Source: DATNFP01 sp035606335
GTDB lineage: Bacteria; Bacteroidota; Bacteroidia; Chitinophagales; Chitinophagaceae
DNA: 44,622 nt
Direction: 5' to 3'
NCBI GenBank assembly: GCA_035606335.1
Contig: DATNFP010000002.1
Coordinates: forward strand, 1-44,622
Position numbers and translations under genes: made by a program
Shown here: positions 35,729-43,129 of the stretch, piece by piece
Position numbering within the stretch: position 1 is the first letter of the stretch
How the letters are laid out: the number at the start of each line of letters is the position of its first letter
The notes under the pieces: model-generated
What the model was told of the DNA's origin: nothing
Database searches by the model: none
What the model saw: the letters and a program-made list of their open reading frames with translations, nothing else

Positions 35729-36025
35729 AATAGAGATTTATATTTTAGTCATTACCTTATCTCTACCCAGCTCCGGCCTCATAAAAATGGCGTTAAGAAA
35801 AAAGCCGTAACTGAGCGTCCGCAAAAACTATCTCTGGATTTAGGCTACAGCCCAATAGCAACTGCCTTCCTTTGAAGCACTTCATAGCATAATAGAAAGC
35901 TATTTTTTGCAGCGAAGTGCAGGCATTTTTTAGCCATTTTTGTGCAGCCTTGATCTTTTGGTTCTTTTGTATCAAGACAAAAGAACATTTAAAACAACCC
36001 TTTAAAATCAAAGAACTACAATTTT
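35729..36025. other. 297-bp noncoding region with nested inverted repeats
   Basis: No gene is seen. It contains GCACTTC (35877-35883) paired with GAAGTGC (35914-35920), enclosing ATAGC/GCTAT, followed by the perfect hairpin at 35961-35986 and then the 8-bp array at 36026. The density of structure suggests a REP-like or decayed mobile sequence rather than a simple spacer. Confidence 0.6.
35961..35986. repeat. Perfect 10-bp hairpin, REP-like
   Basis: GTTCTTTTGT and ACAAAAGAAC pair perfectly around the loop ATCAAG. It is not followed by a T run on the plus strand, so it is a poor terminator; a dispersed palindromic element is more likely. Confidence 0.6.
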
Positions 36026-36105
36026 CATTACCGAATTGCTTCATTGTCTCATTGTCGAATTGCCAAATTGTCAAATTGTCAAATTACCGAATTGCCTCAT
36101 TGTAT
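36026..36105 (+). repeat. Degenerate 8-bp tandem array A (10 units)
   Basis: Ten consecutive 8-bp units in perfect phase: CATTACCG, AATTGCTT, CATTGTCT, CATTGTCG, AATTGCCA, AATTGTCA (twice), AATTACCG, AATTGCCT, CATTGTAT. Positions 2-4 are always ATT, and position 7 is nearly always C. The stop codon of the adenosyltransferase gene (36097-36099, minus strand) lies inside units 9-10. The same family of units recurs in array B on the other side of that gene, in the same orientation. Confidence 0.9.
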
Positions 36106-36657
36106 CCTCGCTCTCCACTCTACTTCCTGTGCGCCGGCGATGTGTGTAATGTAGCGGGCCAGCACGAAAAGGTAATCGGAAAGGCGGTTGAGATATTTGA
36201 TGATGAGGTCGGAGACAGGCTCGTTTTGTTCGTGCATACCCACGCACAGGCGCTCGGCACGGCGACAAACACAACGGGCTACATGACAGGTGGAAGCTGC
36301 CAGGTTGCCGCCCGGGAGTATAAAAGCGCGCATTTCAGGAAGGCTTTCGTTCATCTTGTCTATAGACTGCTCCAGCCATTGCACATCGCTATCGTGCAGG
36401 TCGGGAAGCTTCATTTTTACTTCTTTGTCGGGAGTGGTAGCTAGTTCAGAACCTATTGTAAATAAGCGGTCCTGTATCTCGCGCAGCCATTCTGTGATCT
36501 GTGAGTTAGCCGCCATATCGCTTACCATACCGATGTAAGAATTCAGTTCGTCGATGGTGCCATAGCTTTCTATGCGAATATGGCTTTTCGGCACACGGAC
36601 ACCGCCTATGAGGCTTGTAGTGCCTTTGTCGCCGGTTTTTGTATATATTTTAAACAT
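36097..36657 (-). CDS. PduO-type cob(I)alamin adenosyltransferase
   Basis: The 186-residue protein begins MFKIYTKTGDKGTTSLIGGVRVPK, the ATP-binding motif of PduO-type corrinoid adenosyltransferases. It continues with IESYGTIDELNSYIGM, LPGGNLAASTCHVARCVCRRAER and YLNRLSDYLFVLARY. It makes adenosylcobalamin from ATP and cob(I)alamin. No B12-dependent enzyme or cobalamin operon is in the window. Its 3' end runs into array A, and array B lies 84 nt upstream of its start. Confidence 0.94.
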   Translation of the reverse strand: MFKIYTKTGDKGTTSLIGGVRVPKSHIRIESYGTIDELNSYIGMVSDMAANSQITEWLREIQDRLFTIGSELATTPDKEVKMKLPDLHDSDVQWLEQSIDKMNESLPEMRAFILPGGNLAASTCHVARCVCRRAERLCVGMHEQNEPVSDLIIKYLNRLSDYLFVLARYITHIAGAQEVEWRARIQ

Positions 36658-36741
36658 TGTGCTTTTGTTGAGAAAGTAAAATTAATTCTTATAATGTTCT
36701 TTGGTCCTTATAAATCAAAATCAACTATTAATCGCCCCCAA

Positions 36742-36821
36742 AATTGTCGAATTGGCTAATTGTCGAATTGCCAAATTCACTAATTGTCTCATTACCAAAT
36801 TATCTAATTGTCAAATTGCCA
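36742..36821 (+). repeat. Degenerate 8-bp tandem array B (10 units)
   Basis: Ten 8-bp units in unbroken phase: AATTGTCG, AATTGGCT, AATTGTCG, AATTGCCA, AATTCACT, AATTGTCT, CATTACCA, AATTATCT, AATTGTCA, AATTGCCA. All share ATT at positions 2-4 and C at position 7. One reading frame through the array encodes an LIVxLPNx octapeptide, a by-product of 24 being three units. It ends 42 nt before the pyrH ATG, in the region where the pyrH promoter should lie. Confidence 0.9.
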
Positions 36822-36863
36822 AATAGTTTCTTTCTTTGCACTCACAAACACTCCATCTTTCCA

Positions 36864-37574
36864 ATGCTGCCTAAGTACAATCGTATCCTGCTAAAGCTTT
36901 CAGGTGAATCCCTTATGGGCGACCGTAATTTTGGTATCGATTCCAAAATGCTCGACCAATATGCTTCCGATATTAAGAGAATTACGGATATCGGCGTGCA
37001 GGTGGCAGTAGTGATAGGTGGCGGCAACATATACCGTGGGATGAACGAAGCCGAAACAGGCATCGAGCGTGCCCAGGGCGATTATATGGGCATGCTGGCC
37101 ACTGTTATCAACGGTATGGCCCTGCAGGCAGCTCTGGAGAAAGTGAACGTTAATACACGGCTGCAAAGCGCCATCAAGATGGAGCAGATAGCCGAACCAT
37201 ACATCCGACGCCGTGCTATACGACATTTGGAAAAAGGCCGCGTGGTGATCTTTGGCGCAGGTACAGGCAACCCATACTTCACTACCGATACCGCTGGTTC
37301 TCTGCGTGCTATCGAGATAAATGCCGATGTTATCCTGAAAGGCACCCGCGTGGATGGCATCTATAGTGCCGATCCTGAAAAAGATACTACAGCCACCCGT
37401 TTCGAAATACTTACTTTTAGCGATGTAATAGGTAAGGGGCTCAAAGTGATGGACATGACCGCCTTCACCCTCTGCCAGGAGAATAACCTCCCCATCATCG
37501 TTTTCGACATGAACCGCACCGGCAACTTGCTTGATGTAGTTACCGGAAAAGCGGTGGGTACGCTGGTAAATTAA
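36864..37574 (+). CDS. pyrH: Uridylate (UMP) kinase
   Basis: I chose the ATG at 36864 (MLPKYNRILLKLSGESLMG); the frame is open upstream through array B but that extension is not part of the protein. The 236-residue enzyme has the amino-acid-kinase motifs VAVVIGGGNIYRG, RRAIRHLEKGRVVIFGAGTGNPYFTTDTAGSLRAIEI, KGTRVDGIYSADPEKD and KVMDMTAFTLCQENNLPIIVFDM. It phosphorylates UMP to UDP and is essential in most bacteria. TTTCTTTG at 36831-36838 is a weak -7 candidate. Confidence 0.96.
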   Translation: MLPKYNRILLKLSGESLMGDRNFGIDSKMLDQYASDIKRITDIGVQVAVVIGGGNIYRGMNEAETGIERAQGDYMGMLATVINGMALQAALEKVNVNTRLQSAIKMEQIAEPYIRRRAIRHLEKGRVVIFGAGTGNPYFTTDTAGSLRAIEINADVILKGTRVDGIYSADPEKDTTATRFEILTFSDVIGKGLKVMDMTAFTLCQENNLPIIVFDMNRTGNLLDVVTGKAVGTLVN

Positions 37575-37653
37575 TAGCTGAAACTATTTCTTCCAGAACG
37601 AGCGCATAGCCATGTGCTGTAGCCGCGAAATGAAGGATCTCCTTAATCAAGGC

Positions 37654-38319
37654 TCAAGACTTCCGATCTGCTTTCCATTTCTCCCGGCGACCCAACGCAG
37701 CTTTAGCCACTTCATCCGGCGCAAGCGAACCTAACTTCACCTCACCATCCAAAGCATAACTTGCAAAAATTACACCCGTTTTCGACACCACAGACTCCGT
37801 CAATTTCCATTGTTGCGGCTGTGTGCCTCCTTCGAAAAGTTTTTGTCCTTCACCGATCGTGACGGGAAATATCCAGGTATGCAATACATCAACCATGTGA
37901 TTGGATAATAAAGTTTGCATCAAAACACTACTGCCAAACACCAGCAGGTCCGGACCGTCCTGTTCCTTTAATTTTTTCAACTCATTCACTACATCTTTGT
38001 TGATCAGGATGGAAGTTTCCCACGATAGATCGACGGGTGTTGTAGCCACCACATATTTATTAATACGGTTGAAGGTGTCGGCGATCGCACCCTTTTCATA
38101 AGGCCAGTACGATGCGAATACTTCATACGTACGGCGGCCAAGCAATAGGTCGAACGGGGTTGACATTATCTTGCTCAGGGTACTAAATGTCTGATCATCC
38201 TGGTAATGAGTGGCCCAGCCACCCCATTTGAATGGATACTGAGGATCATCTTCCGGTCCGCTGGGGGCCTGCAATACGCCATCCATTGTTATTCTGTTTG
38301 CAACAATAATTTTTCGCAT
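37654..38319 (-). CDS. Dihydrofolate-reductase-fold (RibD C-terminal-like) protein
   Basis: I chose the ATG at 38319 (MRKIIVANRITMDGVLQAP), the usual start for this family; the longer frame has no support. The 221-residue protein shows LLLGRRTYEVFASYWP, KYVVATTPVDLSWETSILI, DLLVFGSSVLMQTLLSNHMVDVLHTWIFPVTIGEGQKLFEGG. This is the 'dihydrofolate reductase family' with a RibD C-terminal fold, probably an NADPH-dependent oxidoreductase. The substrate is unknown. Confidence 0.88.
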   Translation of the reverse strand: MRKIIVANRITMDGVLQAPSGPEDDPQYPFKWGGWATHYQDDQTFSTLSKIMSTPFDLLLGRRTYEVFASYWPYEKGAIADTFNRINKYVVATTPVDLSWETSILINKDVVNELKKLKEQDGPDLLVFGSSVLMQTLLSNHMVDVLHTWIFPVTIGEGQKLFEGGTQPQQWKLTESVVSKTGVIFASYALDGEVKLGSLAPDEVAKAALGRREKWKADRKS

Positions 38320-38784
38320 GTTATTATTTTTTGTTGAATACAAAGCTATTAAGCCTTGGTAACTCAAACAGGGTGTGTTTGGGACATTGTAGAGGTGTAT
38401 CGCGATCACATCCCTTTATTTTTTTGCTTTGTGATATTACGCGGTGAGCTTTTTTGATGAAAGCCTGTGCCTGACTGATGTATGTGTTTTAGCATAACGT
38501 CTCATTTGCTCACGATGATATCACATTTGTATCACATCTTTTCGCTTTCTTATCTCACGCGGTTTTGTAATTCCCCGTTTACAATAAAAAACTTGTTTTG
38601 GGAAATTGGGGAATTTATTTTGGGCTGAAATCCTTTACTGGCAATAGTTATAGTGCTCATTTACCTAATAAAGCATTACCCATTTATGCCCCATTTGTGC
38701 CACATTGTACCACAATGGTTACCCATTGATATTTTCGGTTCTAAGTACGTTGTTTGGTTACAATAATGAAAGAACTTTTGCGGA
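38320..38784. other. Noncoding stretch before the REP/transposase locus
   Basis: No gene is seen. There are near-repeats of the form CCATTTATGCC/CCATTTGTGCC and a small palindrome (CATTGT-ACC-ACAATG, 38703-38717), without clear meaning. Confidence 0.5.
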
Positions 38785-38872
38785 TAGTATTACCGGCTTT
38801 GCAAAAATATTACTGTACGATGTGACTGTGAAAAAAAGTTAACGACAGGAAACCCCGGGAAACAGAACTACA
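38785..38872 (+). repeat. Direct repeat, left copy
   Basis: This segment, starting TAGTATTACCGG, matches 39579-39663 in the same orientation along its whole length at roughly four in five positions by eye. Shared blocks include TTGCAAAAATA, AAAAAAGTTAACGACAG and AAACCCCGG. It ends just outside the left REP doublet. Confidence 0.85.
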
Positions 38873-38874
38873 CT

Positions 38875-38923
38875 GGTCTAAGCGTCTCGCTTAGACCTAA
38901 AATATTACAGCGTCTCGCTTGCA
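38875..38923. repeat. Left REP doublet (inverted repeat arm)
   Basis: A perfect hairpin, GGTCTAAGCG / CGCTTAGACC with loop TCT (38875-38897), is followed after a short spacer by a second, imperfect one (GCG-TCT-CGC, 38910-38918). The whole 49-bp arm matches the reverse complement of 39523-39571 at 44 positions. Confidence 0.9.
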
Positions 38924-38968
38924 CTTCAAACTTGTGAACAATAATATCAATTTCTATCTTGCCATTGC

Positions 38969-39520
38969 ATGAGCAGAAAATATCGCATTCAAGACCAAAC
39001 TCAAATGTATTTTGTAACCTTTACTGTAGTCAACTGGATAGATGTTTTCATACGTGACGATTACAGGGAAATATTTACAGATAGTATTAAGTATTGCCAG
39101 CAAAACAAAGGGCTGGAAGTATATGCATGGTGCATTATGACTAGCCACATACATTTAATCATAGGTACAAATGGACAAAATAAATTACAAGATATTATCC
39201 GGGACTTGAAAGCATACACTTCCCGGCATCTTCGCAAAGCAATAGAAGATAGTAATATTGAAAGTAGGAAGGAATGGCTGCTATGGATGTTTGAACGAGC
39301 TGGTACTTATAATAGCAATAATAATGACTTCCAATTATGGCAACAGCATAGCCACCCAATTGAACTATCCAGAGGTGAACTGGTAAAGCAAAGACTTGAT
39401 TACCTACATAATAATCCAGTTACTGCTGGATTTGTGACGGAACCCAATCATTGGAAATGGAGTAGCGCTTATGATTATAGCGGTGGTAAGGGGATTGTTG
39501 ATATTATTTTGATTGAGTGA
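38969..39520 (+). CDS. REP-associated tyrosine transposase (RAYT, Y1/IS200-like)
   Basis: The 183-residue protein has the single-strand HUH nuclease motif TSHIHLII (His60-Ile-His62) and the downstream QRLDYLHNNPVTAGFV block, diagnostic of RAYTs; the catalytic Tyr is probably in one of the conserved helices, with Tyr145 a candidate. The N-terminal QMYFVTFTVVNWIDVF is also typical. RAYTs cut and join REP hairpin sequences, and many are domesticated single-copy genes. Here the cognate REPs immediately flank the gene, and all motifs are intact. Confidence 0.9.
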   Translation: MSRKYRIQDQTQMYFVTFTVVNWIDVFIRDDYREIFTDSIKYCQQNKGLEVYAWCIMTSHIHLIIGTNGQNKLQDIIRDLKAYTSRHLRKAIEDSNIESRKEWLLWMFERAGTYNSNNNDFQLWQQHSHPIELSRGELVKQRLDYLHNNPVTAGFVTEPNHWKWSSAYDYSGGKGIVDIILIE

Positions 39521-39522
39521 CT

Positions 39523-39571
39523 TGCAAGCGTGACGCTTGAATATTGTGGGTCTAAGCGAGACGCTTAGACC
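39523..39571. repeat. Right REP doublet (inverted repeat arm)
   Basis: A small hairpin (CAAGCG-TGA-CGCTTG, 39525-39539) is followed by the perfect large one (GGTCTAAGCG-AGA-CGCTTAGACC, 39549-39571). The order and strand are inverted relative to the left arm. Confidence 0.9.
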
Positions 39572-39578
39572 AGCGGGG

Positions 39579-39663
39579 TAGTGTTACTGGCCTTGCAAAA
39601 ATACTATTGTGTATTATGACCGAAGAAAAAAGTTAACGACAGCAAACCCCGGAACAAAAGACT
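39579..39663 (+). repeat. Direct repeat, right copy
   Basis: Second copy of the segment at 38785-38872, starting TAGTGTTACTGG and placed just outside the right REP doublet. One small gap is needed for alignment. It ends about 10 nt before the ATG of the next open reading frame. Confidence 0.85.
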
Positions 39664-39673
39664 ATTTAGGCGT

Positions 39674-40303
39674 ATGCCTGAATCAGGGGGAAAAATTAAT
39701 CACAAAATTCGTCAAATAGCGGATGGATTACATAACTTAGTTCAAGAAGAACTATATAAATTATTATTATTATTATTTACTATGTTTCAGATAGATATTA
39801 ACTCATTATTAAAAGGAAGCATAACAAAAATAATATTCATAATACAAGTGTATCTCTCATTTTTAATATGTACAAATAATAAAAGAATAGTTACATCGGA
39901 CTTATTGAATAAAAAAGGTTTAGAAGTGTGCTTATTAACAGTACTCGTTTATATATTTTTCTACATCGTAATATCAGCAATTGTACATCTTTTATTGTTT
40001 AGATACAGTGTATATCTCTACAAGAAAAAAGTAGAAAAACAAAACATAGAATATAAAAAGCAAAAGTTTCAACAAGCTATTTACAAAATAAGTGCTTATA
40101 CAGGCATTGATCTGTGGCAGTCAATCCTTAAAATGCCATTAGTATATAATTATATTCTCTCAATAATTGTAATTGCCTTACAAATTGCATTTATAGTAGC
40201 TAATTTTTGGGCCTGGATTATTTTCTTGACGCTATTTATTTTCACTTCATTAATATATGTCACTGTATTTTTCTTAAATAAGATTGGAATGCTTAATCAA
40301 TAA
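39674..40303 (+). CDS. A+T-rich membrane protein of unknown function
   Basis: The 209-residue frame begins at 39674 just after the right direct repeat; an alternative start is the ATG at 39782 (MFQIDINSLLKGS), which would drop 36 residues including a Leu run encoded by TTA repeats. The protein has about four hydrophobic helices (ITKIIFIIQVYLSFLI, VCLLTVLVYIFFYIVISAIVHLLLF, and two in the last 60 residues), with a Lys-rich segment (YKKKVEKQNIEYKKQKFQQ) between them. Base composition is more A+T-rich than that of the core genes, suggesting transfer. No family is recognised. Confidence 0.6.
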   Translation: MPESGGKINHKIRQIADGLHNLVQEELYKLLLLLFTMFQIDINSLLKGSITKIIFIIQVYLSFLICTNNKRIVTSDLLNKKGLEVCLLTVLVYIFFYIVISAIVHLLLFRYSVYLYKKKVEKQNIEYKKQKFQQAIYKISAYTGIDLWQSILKMPLVYNYILSIIVIALQIAFIVANFWAWIIFLTLFIFTSLIYVTVFFLNKIGMLNQ

Positions 40304-40488
40304 AATACATTAGTGATTAAATCATCAACAGTGTTATGTTGTTTTCCGTGACGCAAGCTTGAGTTTGAATATAGATCTGAGCGATGATTAAACCAATTGT
40401 TGCCCATACAACTTATGATTTGCATTGCAAATGCTTTGCATAGGCATTCACGTCATAAACTCAGATTATTAAACGAATGTAATATTTT

Positions 40489-40911
40489 TCAATAACTGTT
40501 AAGTATCTGCCTAACAATATTATTGCTTATTCTTTTAAGCTTTTTAGATGCTTTAAACTCACATTCTTTTATACGAATTACTGTCCAGCCTTTAAGTATT
40601 AGTGTTCGGGTTACCAAGCGGTCCCGCTTTTTGTTACGCAATATTTTCCTTTCCCAATATTCTTTATTGTTTTGTGGTGTGATATTCCTGCAATTATGTC
40701 CATGCCAAAAACAGCCATCAATAAAAACCGCTAACCTTATGCTAGAAAAAACAAAATCTGGTTTGCCAAATAACTTATAGTTTCTACGCCAACCAATTAT
40801 ATTATTATCCTTAAAGAATTTAATTGCCGCTAATTCAGTCGATTTATTTTTCTGTGGCCTTACTAGTCTCATGACTTCGCTTCGCTTATCGCTTGTAAAA
40901 ACGTCAGCCAT
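40489..40911 (-). CDS. vsr: Very short patch repair endonuclease
   Basis: The 140-residue protein has the Vsr signature: KRSEVMRLVRPQKNKSTELA, WRRNYKLFGKPDFVFSSIRLAVFIDGCFWHGHNC (Asp52 as catalytic metal ligand, His70/His72 and Cys74 in the active and zinc sites), and KGWTVIRIKECE. It nicks 5' of T in T:G mismatches that arise when 5-methylcytosine deaminates. It is the last gene of the restriction-modification operon, 10 nt after the methyltransferase. Confidence 0.93.
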   Translation of the reverse strand: MADVFTSDKRSEVMRLVRPQKNKSTELAAIKFFKDNNIIGWRRNYKLFGKPDFVFSSIRLAVFIDGCFWHGHNCRNITPQNNKEYWERKILRNKKRDRLVTRTLILKGWTVIRIKECEFKASKKLKRISNNIVRQILNSY

Positions 40912-40921
40912 ATAATAAATA

Positions 40922-41860
40922 CTATTTGAACTCCAACTGTTTTTGACCTAAAACAGATCTTTTGTTTTCGATGTCATAGATGTATTCTTCGATGCAATTG
41001 GCCACGTATTCCCCAAGTTTTACAGGGACAGCATTGCCAATTATTTGTTCAAGTTCTGTTTTGGTTCCAGTAAAATGAAAAGTTTGAGGGAATGTTTGAA
41101 TATAACTTCTTTCAACTGTTGTTAATGGCCTTAAACTGTCATTAATTTCTATAGGATCACCAGGATGTTTAGAATAGCCCTTAGGTATAGGTCTATTAAC
41201 GCCTCTAATCGTAGGACTTGGCTCATAAATACTAAAAATCCCTCTACGCATATAACTTCTTGGGTGCCTATAATAAAATTCAATGCCAAGTGAATTACCT
41301 AAATAATCAAAAATAGTCATAGGTTGTCTTGTTCTATTTTTGATTAAATATGGATTAAGAAATCCGTCTTTAGAGTTTAAATGTCCAATTAAAAAAAAAC
41401 GCTTTCTTATTTGAGGAACACCACACAAGCTTGCATCTAAAACATCATAGGAAATTCCATAATTTGCCTTTTTAAAGATTTGAAGCGCTTCTTTTAGAAT
41501 TCTACTCTTAGTAATTCGTTCTACATTTTCCATTACAAACCATTCAGGTCTATTCGTCGCCACAATGTTTGCAAATGTCAATGTTAGATCTGCACGACCT
41601 AAAGTCTCGTCTCTTTTGCCTGCACTGGAGAAATCTTGGCAAGGCGGCCCGCCAATTATCATTTGAACTTTCTGTTTACAGATAAATTCAAATGCTTCTT
41701 TATTTGATAAATCTATATCATATATTGGATGATCAAAATTTTCACGATAAACTTTTATAGCTGGTTTCCAATTATCAAAAGCAGAAACAATTTCAAATCC
41801 TGCATTTTGAAAACCCAGCGACAACCCCCCACATCCTGAAAACAAATCCATTGTAGTCAT
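40922..41860 (-). CDS. DNA (cytosine-5-)-methyltransferase, type II
   Basis: I chose the ATG at 41860 (MTTMDLFSGCGGLSLGFQNAG), since a start at 41908 would lie inside the endonuclease gene and adds an unrelated hydrophobic segment. In the 312-residue protein, motif I is FSGCGG, motif IV GPPCQDFS with catalytic Cys74, motif VI MENVERI, motif VIII CGVPQIRKRFFLIG, and motif X QIIGNAVPVKLGEYVA. The variable target-recognition region is short. It protects the sites cut by the adjacent endonuclease. If the HindVP assignment holds, the site is probably GRCGYC. Confidence 0.93.
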   Translation of the reverse strand: MTTMDLFSGCGGLSLGFQNAGFEIVSAFDNWKPAIKVYRENFDHPIYDIDLSNKEAFEFICKQKVQMIIGGPPCQDFSSAGKRDETLGRADLTLTFANIVATNRPEWFVMENVERITKSRILKEALQIFKKANYGISYDVLDASLCGVPQIRKRFFLIGHLNSKDGFLNPYLIKNRTRQPMTIFDYLGNSLGIEFYYRHPRSYMRRGIFSIYEPSPTIRGVNRPIPKGYSKHPGDPIEINDSLRPLTTVERSYIQTFPQTFHFTGTKTELEQIIGNAVPVKLGEYVANCIEEYIYDIENKRSVLGQKQLEFK

Positions 41861-41870
41861 AAAATACAAT

Positions 41871-42944
41871 TTAGCCAAAAAGTTCGGGAGAATTAAAAAT
41901 AATGGCATCGAATCTTCTTTCTGGACTTAAAAGTTTTTGTCCTCCACCTAAGATTATTTCTTTGATTTGATTTGCTTGAATTCTAGGCTTTGTCAATTCT
42001 TTGCATGTCATAAAATGGTGAGTTATTCTTCCGCTAACAGCAAATGCCTTATCATTTTTAGTATTAAAAGATAATTCGTCAATTATTTTAATATGGTTTA
42101 TCTGTCCATTTTTACTGAAATCAAATAACATTTTGAAAAGCCAAATAATTGTTCGAATCTGGCGTGTAATTCTTGTTGTTTCAGCTAGTTCTCCTCTAGC
42201 TACATCAAGGAAAAGCTGTGTAAATGCAAAATTCGACCAAACAAATACATCAAGGCAAAAATCCGCCAATTGCGAAGACTTTCCAACGGTTTTCCAGATT
42301 GGTTGCATTAAAATTGGTTCTTGTTCCCCAAGAATTGAAAGAATAATTTTATCAAGAACAGAAATCATTTGGGGTATAAATTGCCATATATTTTCCCCTT
42401 CTGTCCAATCTGTAATCTGATCGAAATCCTTGCCTATTAATTCTTGAAGATAGCCTATTTTTGTTTTAAAGTTTGCTGCTATGCTGCATGCCAAATATAC
42501 TATCGTATCAGGGCGAACTACTAATTCACACCCAAAATATTCATCTTCTAATGCACACGTTGAATTGTCTGGTAATGCTGTTAATTTGATTTCAATTGGC
42601 CTTAAACACTGTCCGTTACTTCTAAGTTGCGTAACTAAATCTACCCTAGGTAGATGTCCTATTACTAATTGCTGGTATGGAGTATAAGAACTTTCAAATG
42701 AGAAAAACAAATTATCTGATTGTGGCTCAATTCCATACAAGGAAGATGTTGAAATTTTGCCATGCCTAACGTTTAATTTTTCATCCAAAAACAAATAAAT
42801 ATTTTGAAATCCTTCATTACTTAAATAGTTAGCCAAACCTGCCGGAAAAGAAGAATTAAATTGATTTTTCCCCCATGTTTCCGCCTGAGCAAAATCACGA
42901 TTTGAATTCGTAATGCCAAAAAGTCCCGGTTTTTGTTTGTTCAT
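41871..42944 (-). CDS. Type II restriction endonuclease, HindVP-like
   Basis: The 357-residue protein begins KPGLFGITNSNRDFAQAETWGKNQFNSSFPAGLANYL, a start that I associate with the HindVP family (site GRCGYC). A PD-(D/E)XK core is visible: Asp102 in LPRVDLVTQL and Glu118-x-Lys120 in PIEIKLTALPD. It is the first gene of the operon, followed 10 nt later by the methyltransferase and then vsr. Having the nuclease translated first is notable, as no controller gene is seen. The specificity is inference. Confidence 0.82.
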   Translation of the reverse strand: MNKQKPGLFGITNSNRDFAQAETWGKNQFNSSFPAGLANYLSNEGFQNIYLFLDEKLNVRHGKISTSSLYGIEPQSDNLFFSFESSYTPYQQLVIGHLPRVDLVTQLRSNGQCLRPIEIKLTALPDNSTCALEDEYFGCELVVRPDTIVYLACSIAANFKTKIGYLQELIGKDFDQITDWTEGENIWQFIPQMISVLDKIILSILGEQEPILMQPIWKTVGKSSQLADFCLDVFVWSNFAFTQLFLDVARGELAETTRITRQIRTIIWLFKMLFDFSKNGQINHIKIIDELSFNTKNDKAFAVSGRITHHFMTCKELTKPRIQANQIKEIILGGGQKLLSPERRFDAIIFNSPELFG

Positions 42945-43129
42945 AAATACAAATGTGCGTCAAATTTAGTCGTTATTAATCTTAGCGGGTGAAACAATAG
43001 TTTATAATTGAAAAACTACGCAGAATTTAGACATTCTATTCCATTTTTTAAATTTCTACCAATCTCTTTTAATATGTTCTAAAATAATTTTCACTATGAT
43101 CTAAGGTAATTCTTGATTTTATCTTATGG

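Larger units (their letters stand above)
38875..39571. mobile_element. REP-bracketed RAYT unit
   Basis: The transposase gene is enclosed by the two 49-bp REP doublets in inverted orientation. The left arm ends 45 nt before the ATG; the right arm starts 2 nt after the stop codon. This is the geometry expected of a self-contained REP/RAYT unit. Confidence 0.8.

Noticed and set aside
36026..36821. 8-bp arrays as a CRISPR array
   Set aside because: Units are only 8 bp with no spacers, and there are no cas genes.
36744..36863. N-terminal extension of PyrH encoded by array B (LIVxLPNx repeats)
   Set aside because: It would start at TTG inside a tandem repeat, and homologues start at MLPKYNRILLKLSGES; the open frame is a consequence of the 8-bp period.
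38785..39663. Direct repeats as a target-site duplication of an insertion sequence
   Set aside because: They are about 85 bp and diverged, and Y1/HUH transposases do not generate such duplications.
40395..40440. Palindrome ATTTGCA-T-TGCAAAT as a regulatory operator
   Set aside because: It is a short A+T-rich palindrome, not placed near a start codon; chance is a sufficient explanation.
41861..41908. Extended N-terminus of the methyltransferase from 41908
   Set aside because: The extra residues are the endonuclease 3' end read in another frame; motif I starts normally from 41860.
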